Below, one piece after another: positions 8,777 to 19,439 of a DNA stretch of 64,000 nucleotides. Position 1 is the stretch's first letter. Each line of letters starts with the position of its first letter. The position numbers and the translations under genes were made by a program. A model generated the notes under the pieces. It searched no databases. It saw only the letters and a program-made list of their open reading frames with translations, and was not told the origin of the DNA. This DNA is from JBLHOS01 sp047623825 (lineage in GTDB: Bacteria > Pseudomonadota > Alphaproteobacteria > Rhodobacterales > Rhodobacteraceae): positions 104,466 to 168,465 of the forward strand of contig JBLHOS010000001.1 of NCBI GenBank assembly GCA_047623825.1, written 5' to 3'.

Positions 8777-9154
8777 ATGGCAGATCTGAAAAAACTGGCT
8801 GAAGAGATTGTGGGTCTGACCCTCCTCGAAGCACAAGAACTGAAAACTATCTTGAAGGATGAGTACGGCATCGAGCCCGCCGCTGGCGGCGCTGTGATGA
8901 TGGCTGGTCCTGCTGACGGCGCTGGCGCCGCGGCTGAAGAGCAGACCGAATTTGATGTGATCCTGGTCGCCGCTGGCGCATCCAAGATCAACGTCATCAA
9001 AGAGGTTCGCGCCTTGACAGGCCTTGGCCTGAAAGAAGCTAAGGACTTGGTTGAAGCCGGCGGCAAAGCTGTCAAAGAAGGCGTCAGCAAGACCGAAGCA
9101 GAAGAAGTCAAAGGCAAGCTGGAAGCAGCTGGTGCCGAAGTCGTTCTGAAGTAA
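8777..9154 (+). CDS. rplL: 50S ribosomal protein L7/L12
   Basis: L7/L12 recruits translation factors. The 125-residue product has the N-terminal dimerisation segment, an Ala/Gly hinge (about 38-55) and the conserved C-terminal domain (EFDVILVAAGASKINVIKEV). The ATG at 8777 gives MADLKKLAEEIVGL; the upstream in-frame ATG at 8735 would add an atypical extension. The Shine-Dalgarno is weak, which is unusual for so abundant a protein. Confidence 0.97.
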   Translation: MADLKKLAEEIVGLTLLEAQELKTILKDEYGIEPAAGGAVMMAGPADGAGAAAEEQTEFDVILVAAGASKINVIKEVRALTGLGLKEAKDLVEAGGKAVKEGVSKTEAEEVKGKLEAAGAEVVLK

Positions 9155-9191
9155 TTTGCGCCCGACCTTTGGGTTGGGACATGAAAAGATT

Positions 9192-9220
9192 GGCTGGGTC
9201 CGGAAAATTCGGGCCCAGCC
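9192..9220 (+). terminator. Hairpin between rplL and rpoB
   Basis: A 10-bp stem (9192-9201 with 9211-9220, one G-U pair) has a 9-nt loop and no T-run. Its place suggests an attenuator or RNase processing site that lowers rpoBC relative to rplJL, as is known in enterobacteria; the function here is inferred. Confidence 0.5.
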
Positions 9221-9402
9221 GAACCTGTCTTAGCGAAGGCCCCCGATACGGGGACCTTGTCTAAGGCGCGTTCAATGGATCGGGAGCTTGCCCTTGGGAC
9301 GGCAGGCACGAATTGGTCCGAACTCGTTTGTTTCAGTGCAGAGGCATGCTGATTCCCCGACGGCAGTGTCAACGCAATAGAAACGGAAAGGTGTTTGAGA
9401 AT

Positions 9403-12400
9403 ATGGCTCAGACCTACGCAGGCCAGAAACGTATCCGCAAATTCTACGGCAAAATCCGCGAAGTTATGGAAATGCCAAACCTCATTGAGGTTCAGAAATC
9501 TTCTTACGATCTTTTCCTGAAGTCTGGCGATCAGCTGGAACCAATGGACGGCGAAGGCATCAAAGGTGTCTTCCAGTCGGTGTTCCCGATCAAGGATTTC
9601 AACGAAACGGCCGTGCTTGAGTTCGTAAAGTATGAGCTGGAGAAGCCAAAATACGACGTTGAAGAGTGCCAGCAGCGCGACATGACATATGCCGCGCCGC
9701 TAAAGGTCACCTTGCGTCTGATCGTCTTTGATATTGATGAGGATACCGGCGCCAAGTCGGTCAAAGACATCAAAGAGCAGGACGTTTTCATGGGCGACAT
9801 GCCCCTGATGACACCTAACGGCACATTCGTCGTCAACGGCACTGAGCGGGTCATCGTTTCCCAGATGCACCGCTCCCCAGGTGTGTTCTTTGACCACGAC
9901 AAAGGCAAAACCCACAGCTCGGGCAAACTTTTGTTTGCCTGCCGCATCATTCCGTATCGCGGTAGCTGGCTGGATTTCGAATTTGACGCTAAAGACATCG
10001 TCTTTGCGCGGATCGATCGTCGCCGGAAGCTGCCTGTAACAACGCTTTTGTATGCGCTTGGCATGGGCCAAGAAGACATTATGAACGCCTACTACGACAC
10101 CGTCGACTTTAAGTCTGCTGACGGTAAGGGCTGGGTCACGAAGTTCTTCCCGGAACGTGCTCGCGGGACCCGTCCGACAGCAGATATGGTGGATGCCGCA
10201 ACTGGTGAAGTGATCGCTGAAGCGAATAAGAAAATCACACCACGGGCCGTCAAGAAATTGATCGATGAAGGCAATGTCAGCGAGTTGCTGGTGCCGTTTG
10301 ACGCGATCATCGGCCGCTTTGCCGCGAAAGATATCATCAACGAAGAAACTGGTGAGATTTACGCTGAAGCCGGCGAAGAGCTGACTTGGGAAGTCGACAA
10401 ACACGGTGACGTGGTTGGTGGCTCGCTAAAGCAGTTGTTGGATGCCGGTATTGATACGATCCCAGTTCTGGATATCGATCACATCAATGTGGGTGCGTAC
10501 ATGCGCAACACGATGGCTGCAGACAAAAACATGGGCCGTGATACAGCCCTAATGGACATCTACCGGGTTATGCGCCCGGGTGAGCCGCCAACCGTCGAGT
10601 CCGCATCCGGTCTTTTTGACCAGCTGTTTTTTGACAGTGAACGCTATGATCTAAGTGCCGTTGGCCGTGTGAAGATGAACATGCGTTTGGACCAAGATGC
10701 CGATGACACCATTCGCACGTTGCGCAATGAAGACATCGTCTCGTGCATTAAGGCATTGGTCGAGCTGCGCGATGGCAAAGGCGATATCGATGACATCGAC
10801 CACCTGGGCAACCGGCGTGTTCGGTCTGTCGGTGAGCTGATGGAAAACCAGTACCGCGTTGGATTGTTGCGCATGGAGCGCGCGATAAAAGAGCGTATGT
10901 CCTCGGTCGAAATCGACACTGTCATGCCTCAGGATCTGATCAACGCAAAACCAGCCGCGGCTGCGGTTCGTGAATTCTTCGGCTCTTCGCAGCTGTCGCA
11001 GTTCATGGACCAAACCAACCCGCTGTCTGAGGTTACGCACAAGCGTCGCCTCTCAGCGCTTGGACCCGGCGGTTTGACCCGGGAGCGGGCCGGCTTTGAG
11101 GTGCGCGACGTGCACCCGACCCACTATGGTCGGATGTGCCCGATTGAAACACCCGAAGGTCCGAACATTGGTCTGATCAACTCGTTGGCGACTTATGCGC
11201 GTGTCAACAAATATGGCTTTATCGAAACACCTTATCGCAAGGTGATCGACGGCCAGGTGACGGACGAAGTTCAATACATGTCCGCGACCGAAGAGATGCG
11301 TCACACCGTGGCCCAGGCCAACGCGAACCTGACCCCTGAGGGCAAGTTTGTGAATGATCTGGTGTCGACTCGGAAATCGGGTGAATACACGCTGTCGCCA
11401 AATGAGAACGTGGATCTGATTGACGTCTCGCCAAAGCAGTTGGTGTCTGTTGCCGCCTCGCTGATCCCATTCCTTGAGAATGACGACGCGAACCGCGCGC
11501 TTATGGGCTCAAACATGCAGCGTCAGGCGGTTCCATTGCTGCAAGCGGATGCACCGTTTGTCGGCACTGGCATCGAAAGCATCGTGGCCAAAGACAGTGG
11601 CGCTGCAATCATGGCGAAACGCGGCGGGATCATCGACCAAGTCGATGCGCAGCGGATTGTTGTGCGTGCCACTGAGGATCTGATCTTGGGTGACGCTGGC
11701 GTTGACATCTATCGCCTGCGGAAATTCCAGCGTTCGAACCAGAACACCTGTATCAACCAGCGCCCCTTGGTGAAGGTTGGTGACTTTGTCTCGAAAGAGG
11801 AAGTCATTGCAGATGGTCCGTCGACCGATATGGGCGAACTGGCCCTTGGTAAGAACGTGATCGTCGCGTTCATGCCTTGGAACGGTTACAACTATGAGGA
11901 TTCGATCTTGATCTCTGAGCGGATCGCACGTGATGACGTCTTTACCTCGATACACATTGAGGAATTTGAAGTTGCCGCCCGTGATACCAAGCTTGGGCCA
12001 GAAGAGATTACTCGCGACATTCCAAACGTTGGTGAAGAAGCGCTGCGCAACCTCGACGAGGCGGGCATCGTGTACATCGGCGCGGATGTTGAACCGGGCG
12101 ATATTCTTGTCGGTAAGATCACTCCAAAGGGCGAAAGCCCGATGACACCGGAAGAAAAGCTTCTGCGTGCCATCTTTGGTGAAAAGGCCTCGGACGTTCG
12201 TGATACATCGCTGCGGGTAAAACCTGGTGACTTCGGCACGGTTGTAGAAGTGCGCGTCTTTAACCGCCATGGCGTGGAAAAAGACGAACGTGCCCTGCAG
12301 ATTGAGCGTGAAGAAGTTGAGCGTTTGGCCCGTGACCGTGATGACGAGCTGACCATTCTTGAGCGCAACATCTACGCGCGTCTGAACGGTATGATCCTTG

Positions 12401-13533
12401 GCAAAACGGCTGTCAAAGGCCCCAAGGGCGTCAAGCCCAACAGCGAGATTACCGAAGATCTGCTGGACACACTGTCCCGCGGTCAGTGGTGGCAGCTTGC
12501 CTTGGGTGATGAGCAGGACGCAGCACAGGTTGAGGCATTGAACGAACAGTTCGAGATGCAGAAACGTGCGCTGGATCACCGCTTTGAAGACAAGGTAGAA
12601 AAGGTTCGTCGTGGTGATGATTTGCCACCGGGCGTGATGAAGATGGTCAAAGTCTTTATCGCTGTGAAGCGTAAGCTTCAGCCGGGCGATAAGATGGCCG
12701 GCCGTCACGGCAACAAAGGTGTGATTTCCAAAGTTGTACCGATGGAAGACATGCCATTCCTTGCCGATGGTACGCCAGTTGACTTCGTGCTGAACCCACT
12801 TGGTGTTCCGTCGCGGATGAACGTTGGTCAGATCCTTGAAACCCACATGGGTTGGGCAGCACGTGGTCTTGGCCTCAAGATTGATGATGCCTTGGGTGAA
12901 TACCGTCGTTCCGGCGATATGACCCCTGTTCGCGATGCAATGAAGCTGGCTTATGGTGGCGTCTATGACGAGATCATGGTCGATATGGACGAAACCCGTC
13001 TGGTCGAAGCGGCAAGCAATGTGACCCGCGGCGTTCCGATCGCAACACCTGTCTTTGATGGTGCGAAAGAAGCGGACGTGAACGATGCATTGTTGCGTGC
13101 TGGCTTTAGCAGCAGTGGTCAGTCTGACCTCTTTGATGGTCGGAGCGGTGAGAAATTTGCGCGTCAAGTAACAGTCGGTGTTAAATACCTGCTGAAACTG
13201 CACCACTTGGTTGATGACAAGATCCACGCACGTTCCACTGGACCATACAGCCTTGTCACGCAGCAGCCGTTGGGTGGTAAAGCCCAGTTCGGTGGCCAGC
13301 GATTCGGGGAAATGGAAGTTTGGGCTCTAGAGGCATACGGCGCGGCGTACACGTTGCAAGAGATGCTTACTGTCAAGTCGGACGACGTGGCGGGCCGGAC
13401 CAAAGTCTACGAGTCGATTGTCAAAGGCGAAGACAACTTCGAGGCTGGTATTCCAGAAAGCTTCAACGTGCTTGTCAAAGAGGTCCGCGGATTGGGCCTC
13501 AACATGGAACTCCTGGATGCGGAGGAAGAATGA
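9403..13533 (+). CDS. rpoB: DNA-directed RNA polymerase subunit beta
   Basis: This is the beta subunit of RNA polymerase. The 1376-residue product starts at MAQTYAGQKRIRKFYGK (ATG 9403); longer in-frame starts would add about 30 residues outside the family. The rifampicin region SSQLSQFMDQTNPLSEVTHKRR is intact and carries the usual sensitive residues. The C-terminal GRHGNKGV and GGKAQFGGQRFGEMEVWALEAYGA motifs are present. rpoC follows after 49 nt. Confidence 0.98.
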   Translation: MAQTYAGQKRIRKFYGKIREVMEMPNLIEVQKSSYDLFLKSGDQLEPMDGEGIKGVFQSVFPIKDFNETAVLEFVKYELEKPKYDVEECQQRDMTYAAPLKVTLRLIVFDIDEDTGAKSVKDIKEQDVFMGDMPLMTPNGTFVVNGTERVIVSQMHRSPGVFFDHDKGKTHSSGKLLFACRIIPYRGSWLDFEFDAKDIVFARIDRRRKLPVTTLLYALGMGQEDIMNAYYDTVDFKSADGKGWVTKFFPERARGTRPTADMVDAATGEVIAEANKKITPRAVKKLIDEGNVSELLVPFDAIIGRFAAKDIINEETGEIYAEAGEELTWEVDKHGDVVGGSLKQLLDAGIDTIPVLDIDHINVGAYMRNTMAADKNMGRDTALMDIYRVMRPGEPPTVESASGLFDQLFFDSERYDLSAVGRVKMNMRLDQDADDTIRTLRNEDIVSCIKALVELRDGKGDIDDIDHLGNRRVRSVGELMENQYRVGLLRMERAIKERMSSVEIDTVMPQDLINAKPAAAAVREFFGSSQLSQFMDQTNPLSEVTHKRRLSALGPGGLTRERAGFEVRDVHPTHYGRMCPIETPEGPNIGLINSLATYARVNKYGFIETPYRKVIDGQVTDEVQYMSATEEMRHTVAQANANLTPEGKFVNDLVSTRKSGEYTLSPNENVDLIDVSPKQLVSVAASLIPFLENDDANRALMGSNMQRQAVPLLQADAPFVGTGIESIVAKDSGAAIMAKRGGIIDQVDAQRIVVRATEDLILGDAGVDIYRLRKFQRSNQNTCINQRPLVKVGDFVSKEEVIADGPSTDMGELALGKNVIVAFMPWNGYNYEDSILISERIARDDVFTSIHIEEFEVAARDTKLGPEEITRDIPNVGEEALRNLDEAGIVYIGADVEPGDILVGKITPKGESPMTPEEKLLRAIFGEKASDVRDTSLRVKPGDFGTVVEVRVFNRHGVEKDERALQIEREEVERLARDRDDELTILERNIYARLNGMILGKTAVKGPKGVKPNSEITEDLLDTLSRGQWWQLALGDEQDAAQVEALNEQFEMQKRALDHRFEDKVEKVRRGDDLPPGVMKMVKVFIAVKRKLQPGDKMAGRHGNKGVISKVVPMEDMPFLADGTPVDFVLNPLGVPSRMNVGQILETHMGWAARGLGLKIDDALGEYRRSGDMTPVRDAMKLAYGGVYDEIMVDMDETRLVEAASNVTRGVPIATPVFDGAKEADVNDALLRAGFSSSGQSDLFDGRSGEKFARQVTVGVKYLLKLHHLVDDKIHARSTGPYSLVTQQPLGGKAQFGGQRFGEMEVWALEAYGAAYTLQEMLTVKSDDVAGRTKVYESIVKGEDNFEAGIPESFNVLVKEVRGLGLNMELLDAEEE

Positions 13534-13582
13534 GGGCGGTCACGCCCCCATTCAACCCATCCCAAATTTGTAAGGACGCAAA

Positions 13583-16500
13583 ATGAACCAGGAACTGACA
13601 AAAAACCCGTTTAACCCGCTGACACCGCAAAAGACCTTTGATGAAATCAAAGTATCTTTGGCATCGCCAGAGCGGATTCTCAGCTGGTCTTACGGTGAGA
13701 TCAAGAAGCCTGAGACTATCAACTACCGGACGTTCAAGCCTGAGCGGGACGGCCTATTCTGTGCGCGTATTTTTGGCCCTGTAAAGGACTATGAATGCCT
13801 GTGCGGCAAGTATAAGCGCATGAAATATCGCGGCGTTGTCTGCGAGAAATGTGGTGTGGAAGTTACGCTGCAAAAAGTCCGCCGTGAGCGGATGGGCCAC
13901 ATCGAGCTGGCCTCACCAGTTGCACATATCTGGTTCTTGAAGTCGCTTCCGTCGCGCATCGGCCTGATGCTGGACATGACACTGCGTGATCTTGAGCGGA
14001 TCCTGTATTTCGAAAACTACGTGGTAATCGAACCGGGTCTGACGGACCTCACCTACGGGCAGTTGATGTCTGAAGTGGAGTTCATGGACGCACAGGACGC
14101 TTATGGCATGGACGCCTTCACCGCCAATATTGGTGCTGAAGCGATTCGTGAAATGCTGTCAGCGATTGATTTGGATGCTGAGGCAACTCAGCTGCGCGAA
14201 GATCTGAAAGTGGCAACAGGCGAACTGAAGCCAAAGAAGATTATCAAGCGTCTCAAAATCGTCGAGAGCTTCCTTGAGTCGGGCAACCGGCCTGAGTGGA
14301 TGATCTTGACAGTTGTGCCGGTAATCCCGCCAGAGCTGCGCCCGCTGGTGCCGCTGGATGGGGGTCGTTTCGCGACGTCAGACCTGAATGATCTGTATCG
14401 TCGGGTTATCAACCGCAACAATCGTCTGAAACGCCTGATTGAGCTGCGCGCGCCTGATATCATCGTTCGTAACGAAAAGCGGATGTTGCAGGAGTCGGTA
14501 GATGCATTGTTCGACAACGGCCGTCGTGGTCGCGTAATCACGGGTGCCAATAAGCGTCCGCTGAAATCGCTGTCTGACATGCTGAAGGGTAAGCAAGGCC
14601 GCTTCCGTCAGAACCTTTTGGGCAAACGCGTCGACTTCTCGGGGCGGTCCGTCATTGTGACGGGTCCGGAGCTGAAGTTGCATCAATGTGGCTTGCCCAA
14701 GAAGATGGCGCTCGAGCTGTTCAAGCCGTTCATCTATTCACGGCTAGAGGCTAAAGGTCTGTCTTCGACGGTCAAACAAGCCAAAAAGCTGGTCGAGAAA
14801 GAGCGTCCCGAGGTTTGGGATATTCTGGATGAAGTGATCCGTGAACACCCTGTCATGTTGAACCGTGCGCCTACGCTGCACCGTCTCGGTATTCAGGCGT
14901 TTGAACCGGTTCTGATCGAGGGTAAGGCGATCCAGCTGCACCCGCTGGTTTGTTCTGCTTTCAATGCCGACTTTGACGGTGACCAGATGGCCGTGCACGT
15001 CCCACTGAGCCTCGAGGCCCAGCTGGAAGCGCGCGTTCTGATGATGTCCACAAACAACGTTCTGTCGCCTGCAAACGGTGCGCCGATCATTGTTCCTTCG
15101 CAGGATATGATCCTGGGTCTCTATTACATCACGCTAGAGCGTGAAGGGATGAAGGGTGAAGGCATGATCTTCTCCTCCGTCGAAGAGGTTCAGCATGCGT
15201 TGGACGCGGGCGAAGTGCACCTGCACTCCAAGATCCAAGCCCGGATCCCGCAGATTGATGAAACCGGTCAAGAAGTGATGCAGCGGTTTGTGACGACCCC
15301 GGGTCGGGTTCGACTTGGTGAGTTGCTGCCGTTGAATGCCAAAGCTCCGTTTGAGTTGGTGAATCGTCTTTTGCGCAAACGCGAAGTGCAGCAGATCATC
15401 GACACGGTCTATCGTTACTGCGGTCAAAAAGAGTCTGTGATCTTCTGTGACCACATCATGACCCTGGGCTTTCGTGAAGCGTTCAAGGCTGGCATCAGCT
15501 TTGGCAAAGACGACATGGTTATCCCTGAAGAGAAGTGGCCGTTGGTTGATGAGACCCGTGGCCAAGTCAAAGAGTTTGAGCAGCAGTACATGGACGGCCT
15601 GATCACCCAGGGCGAAAAGTACAACAAGGTCATCGACGCGTGGTCCAAGTGTAACGACAAGGTCACCGATGCGATGATGCTGGCGATCTCGACCAGCCTG
15701 CGTGACGAAGACGGATCTGAGGCTGAGCCAAACTCAGTCTACATGATGGCGCACTCCGGTGCGCGTGGCTCTGTAACCCAGATGAAGCAGTTGGGCGGCA
15801 TGCGCGGCCTGATGGCCAAGCCATCCGGTGAGATCATCGAAACGCCGATCATCTCGAACTTTAAGGAAGGTCTGACCGTTCTGGAGTACTTCAACTCGAC
15901 CCACGGCGCCCGCAAGGGTCTGTCGGACACCGCATTGAAGACTGCCAACTCGGGTTACCTGACACGTCGTCTGGTGGACGTTGCACAAGACTGCATCATC
16001 CGGATGATCGATTGCGGCACCGAAAAGTCGATCAGAGCCGAAGCGGCAGTGAACGATGGTGAAATCGTCTCTTCCTTGGCTGAGCGCATTTTGGGCCGGA
16101 CGGCCGCAGAAGACGTAATGGTCCCGGGAACTGACGAAGTCGTCGTCGCCGAAGGTGAGCTGATTGATGAGCGTAAAGCCGACGCGGTTGAAGCGGCCGG
16201 AGTTGCCTCCATGCGGATCCGGTCACCGTTGACTTGTGAAGCAGAAGAGGGCGTTTGCGCTACATGCTACGGTCGTGATTTGGCGCGCGGTACGCGGGTC
16301 AATACCGGTGAAGCCGTCGGCATCATCGCGGCCCAGTCCATTGGTGAACCCGGTACACAGCTGACAATGCGGACGTTCCACATTGGCGGCGTTGCACAGG
16401 GTGGTCAGCAGTCGTTCCAAGAAGCTGGTCAAGAAGGCAAGATTGAGTTCCGCAACATCAACCTGCTGAAGAACTCAGCGGGTGATCAGGTTGTTATGGG

Positions 16501-17788
16501 TCGGAATATGACCTTGGCAATCGTCGATGATCAGGGTGGTGAGCGGGCCAGCTTTAAGCTGAGCTATGGTACCAAGGTGTTTGTATCTGAGGGTGAGACT
16601 ATCTCCCGCGGTGACAAGCTTTACGAATGGGACCCATACACTCTGCCAATCATCGCTGAGAAGGCCGGTACCGTGAAATTTGTCGACCTTGTGACCGGTA
16701 TTGCCGTGCGCGATGAGACAGATGATGCGACTGGTATGACCCAGAAAATCGTGACCGATTGGCGTGCTGCGCCAAAAGGCAATGAACTGAAGCCTGAGCT
16801 AATCATCGTCGGTGAAGATGGTGAGCCGGTCCGCAACGACGCGGGCAACCCGGTCACCTATCCAATGTCTGTCGATGCGATTTTGTCGATCGAAGAAGGT
16901 CAGGAGGTCGTAGCTGGTGAAGTTCTGGCGCGGATCCCACGTGAGGGTGCGAAGACCAAGGACATTACTGGTGGTCTGCCACGGGTTGCGGAATTGTTTG
17001 AAGCTCGTCGTCCAAAGGACCACGCGATCATCGCAGAGATTGATGGTTACGTGAAATTTGGCCGTGACTTTAAAAACAAGCGCCGCATTTCTTTGGTGCC
17101 AAGCGATGAAAACCTCGAGCCGGTCGAATACATGGTGCCCAAGGGGAAACACATCCCCGTCGCCGAGGGCGATTTCGTCCAAAAGGGCGAGTACATCATG
17201 GACGGCAACCCTGCGCCGCATGACATCCTGCGGATCATGGGTATTGAGGCCTTGGCTGACTACCTGATCGACGAAGTTCAGGACGTCTACCGTCTGCAAG
17301 GCGTGAAGATCAACGATAAGCATATCGAAGTGATCGTCCGTCAGATGCTGCAGAAGTGGGAGATCAAGGACAGCGGAGAAACCACGCTTTTGAAGGGTGA
17401 AAACGTCGATAAAGCTGAGTTTGATGAGGCCAACGCCAAGGCGATCTCCAAAGGAGGTCGTCCGGCAACGGGTGAGCCGATCTTGTTGGGTATCACCAAG
17501 GCAAGCCTTCAGACCCGGTCGTTCATCTCAGCTGCTTCGTTCCAGGAAACAACGCGCGTGCTGACCGAGGCTTCGGTTCAGGGCAAGCGGGACAAACTGG
17601 TCGGCCTGAAAGAGAACGTGATCGTTGGACGTCTGATCCCTGCCGGTACTGGTGGGGCAACTCAGCAGGTTCGTCGGATCGCACTAGAGCGGGACACCAA
17701 AGTGATCGACGAGGCTCGTGCAGAAGCACAAGCCGCTGCGGCCTTGGCAGCTCCTCTGCCAAGCGAACTGGATAACGCTGTCGAATAA
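13583..17788 (+). CDS. rpoC: DNA-directed RNA polymerase subunit beta'
   Basis: This is the beta' subunit carrying the catalytic magnesium site NADFDGDQ (residues 461-468). N-terminal zinc-binding Cys are at 72, 74, 87 and 90, and the second zinc site includes Cys885, 892 and 895. The trigger-loop/bridge region is typical (THGARKGLSDTALKTANSGYLTRRLVD). At 1401 residues it has full alphaproteobacterial length. A terminator follows. Confidence 0.98.
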   Translation: MNQELTKNPFNPLTPQKTFDEIKVSLASPERILSWSYGEIKKPETINYRTFKPERDGLFCARIFGPVKDYECLCGKYKRMKYRGVVCEKCGVEVTLQKVRRERMGHIELASPVAHIWFLKSLPSRIGLMLDMTLRDLERILYFENYVVIEPGLTDLTYGQLMSEVEFMDAQDAYGMDAFTANIGAEAIREMLSAIDLDAEATQLREDLKVATGELKPKKIIKRLKIVESFLESGNRPEWMILTVVPVIPPELRPLVPLDGGRFATSDLNDLYRRVINRNNRLKRLIELRAPDIIVRNEKRMLQESVDALFDNGRRGRVITGANKRPLKSLSDMLKGKQGRFRQNLLGKRVDFSGRSVIVTGPELKLHQCGLPKKMALELFKPFIYSRLEAKGLSSTVKQAKKLVEKERPEVWDILDEVIREHPVMLNRAPTLHRLGIQAFEPVLIEGKAIQLHPLVCSAFNADFDGDQMAVHVPLSLEAQLEARVLMMSTNNVLSPANGAPIIVPSQDMILGLYYITLEREGMKGEGMIFSSVEEVQHALDAGEVHLHSKIQARIPQIDETGQEVMQRFVTTPGRVRLGELLPLNAKAPFELVNRLLRKREVQQIIDTVYRYCGQKESVIFCDHIMTLGFREAFKAGISFGKDDMVIPEEKWPLVDETRGQVKEFEQQYMDGLITQGEKYNKVIDAWSKCNDKVTDAMMLAISTSLRDEDGSEAEPNSVYMMAHSGARGSVTQMKQLGGMRGLMAKPSGEIIETPIISNFKEGLTVLEYFNSTHGARKGLSDTALKTANSGYLTRRLVDVAQDCIIRMIDCGTEKSIRAEAAVNDGEIVSSLAERILGRTAAEDVMVPGTDEVVVAEGELIDERKADAVEAAGVASMRIRSPLTCEAEEGVCATCYGRDLARGTRVNTGEAVGIIAAQSIGEPGTQLTMRTFHIGGVAQGGQQSFQEAGQEGKIEFRNINLLKNSAGDQVVMGRNMTLAIVDDQGGERASFKLSYGTKVFVSEGETISRGDKLYEWDPYTLPIIAEKAGTVKFVDLVTGIAVRDETDDATGMTQKIVTDWRAAPKGNELKPELIIVGEDGEPVRNDAGNPVTYPMSVDAILSIEEGQEVVAGEVLARIPREGAKTKDITGGLPRVAELFEARRPKDHAIIAEIDGYVKFGRDFKNKRRISLVPSDENLEPVEYMVPKGKHIPVAEGDFVQKGEYIMDGNPAPHDILRIMGIEALADYLIDEVQDVYRLQGVKINDKHIEVIVRQMLQKWEIKDSGETTLLKGENVDKAEFDEANAKAISKGGRPATGEPILLGITKASLQTRSFISAASFQETTRVLTEASVQGKRDKLVGLKENVIVGRLIPAGTGGATQQVRRIALERDTKVIDEARAEAQAAAALAAPLPSELDNAVE

Positions 17789-17812
17789 GCGAACCTATAA
17801 GACAACAAATAA

Positions 17813-17850
17813 GGCTCCGGTGGATCAGATCCGCCGGGGCCTTTTCCTTT
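17813..17850 (+). terminator. Rho-independent terminator of rpoBC
   Basis: A 13-bp stem (17813-17825 with 17829-17841, two G-U pairs) is followed by TTTTCCTTTT. It ends the secE-rpoC transcription block. Confidence 0.88.
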
Positions 17851-17937
17851 TGAGGTCCATAAATGCAAGCGGGATGGATCGTGCGAAGGGCTAGCGCGCA
17901 CTGGCAAAAATTCTTGCAATAACTGAGGCGCAGTTGG

Positions 17938-18330
17938 TTAGCGTACCAAGACCCACAATCGGTGGCTTTTGGCAAATCGGGATATGATAACGGCGTGATT
18001 TTTGCGAAGGCACACGGGCTTGAGATCAATGCCCCCAATACGGCTGAGGATATGGGCCGGCTTGAGCCGAAAGATCATCGACAGCTGATCAAGACGCATA
18101 CGCTGTTTGACTGTATCCCAGTTTAGTGTGAGCGGTGCTACATCTTGGTCCGTCATCACCCGATTGACAGGCCGAAGGTGGGCAGTGCTTTCTTGAAGAT
18201 AATCGACGTTTTGGGAAAGTCTGTGCATGGTCACCACCAACAGCCGGAATGCCCTTGGTTTGGGACGGTGCAAAAATGTCCCACGGAAGCCATCTGCCGA
18301 CGTCCGCTGAAATCTGGTAGGAGCGTTTAG
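17938..18330 (+). pseudogene. Decayed gene, possibly a sulfotransferase
   Basis: One plus-strand frame reads LIKTHTLFDCIPV, a TAG stop at 18124-18126, then CERCYILVRHHPIDRP in the same frame, ending at TAG 18328-18330. The order KTH...IP...YI-V-R-P-D resembles the PAPS-binding start of sulfotransferases (Sulfotransfer_1 type). Further short open pieces in other frames run to about 18436. No start codon with ribosome-binding site is visible. It precedes a glycosyltransferase gene, so a lost cell-surface modification function is plausible. The family assignment is tentative. Confidence 0.4.
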
Positions 18331-18590
18331 ACATATCGCATTTGATGCCAAGATCTCTGAACCAACCAATTTTGAGGCTGAATTAATCTGGGCAGTTCCG
18401 TATTTTTTTAACAGTGGGTCATTAAATAAATAAAACGGCTGACTGACGGAACGTGGCATAAATGCAAATGATACGCTCAACGATGCCTAGCCCACGTTTG
18501 GACCTATTTCGTTCTGACAGGTTTGCGCAGCGGGGATTCCCACTGCTTTCGCAATCGCCTAGGGTCTCGGCAGACAGGCTGTGAGGACGG

Positions 18591-19439
18591 ATGACGCAAG
18601 AGATCAAAAACCAACTGATCGGTGTTTGCCGGTTTTCATATCTGGGTGACGGTGGTTTCATTGCGTCCGGTAGGAAGCAGGATGAACTAGAGGCGCATCT
18701 ATATGGTGCTGAACGGATGCTGCGTCGCTTCGCGTTTTTTGAGGCCATGTGCTTACCTTCGCTTGCCGCTCAGACCGATCAGAATTTCACGCTTGTGGCC
18801 CTGATCGGTGACACCATGCCGTACCGCTGGCGACGCAAGCTCAAGAACCTAATGGACGTCTATCCATTCTTGCAAATTTGTACGCTAGAGGCTGCTGGCC
18901 CTTTGAATTCGACGCGCCGGGCGTTTCGCCGCGCGACTGACAACGATGCAGATTTCGTTACTGGCTTTCGGATCGATGATGATGATGCGGTGGCGATCGA
19001 TTATATCGGCAAGACGCGGGCGATGGCGGACCATTTGCTGGCCCACGGATTTGCCGATGCCAATAACCCCGCTGTTATCGCGTATCACCACGGCCTTTAT
19101 TGGGACCTGAACGATCACGAAGCCCCGTTTTATGACTTCAGTGAAACCGCTCCTCTTGGTTTGGCCAGTGCAATGATTACGCCTGCGGATATGCAGACCA
19201 ACATTTTCCGATGGAACCACCGCAGACTGGCTGCGCATTGCCGGTGTTGGTTGGATCCGACCGAGCGGATGTTCGTGCGCACACTACACCGACACAACGA
19301 CAGTGACCGCTCAATCCCACCCGGATCGATCCCGGTTGGTTTGCCAAAGGCGCGACGCATTCTGGAGGAGCGGTTTGGATTAGACACAACCAAAGTCATC
19401 CCCCTGATGTGGCGCAAAAAGGCTGCACCAGAGAAATGA
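18591..19439 (+). CDS. Putative rhamnosyl transferase-family glycosyltransferase
   Basis: The 282-residue protein resembles the Rhamno_transf family (PF11316). It has an N-terminal VCRFSYLGDGGF motif, an ERMLRRFAFFEAMCLPSLAAQTD segment, and a metal-binding-type FRIDDDDAVAID motif near residue 127. These suggest a GT-A fold transferase acting on surface polysaccharide; donor and acceptor are not readable. Its stop overlaps the start of the downstream EamA gene. A decayed possible sulfotransferase lies upstream. Confidence 0.75.
   Translation: MTQEIKNQLIGVCRFSYLGDGGFIASGRKQDELEAHLYGAERMLRRFAFFEAMCLPSLAAQTDQNFTLVALIGDTMPYRWRRKLKNLMDVYPFLQICTLEAAGPLNSTRRAFRRATDNDADFVTGFRIDDDDAVAIDYIGKTRAMADHLLAHGFADANNPAVIAYHHGLYWDLNDHEAPFYDFSETAPLGLASAMITPADMQTNIFRWNHRRLAAHCRCWLDPTERMFVRTLHRHNDSDRSIPPGSIPVGLPKARRILEERFGLDTTKVIPLMWRKKAAPEK

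Noticed and set aside
11509..13227. A 572-codon open frame on the minus strand inside rpoB
   Set aside because: It is antisense to a strongly conserved gene, has no family features and reflects codon usage of rpoB.
17938..18480. A 180-codon minus-strand open frame between rpoC and the glycosyltransferase gene
   Set aside because: It has no ribosome-binding site or recognisable motif, while the plus strand in the same place reads as a decayed sulfotransferase-like gene.
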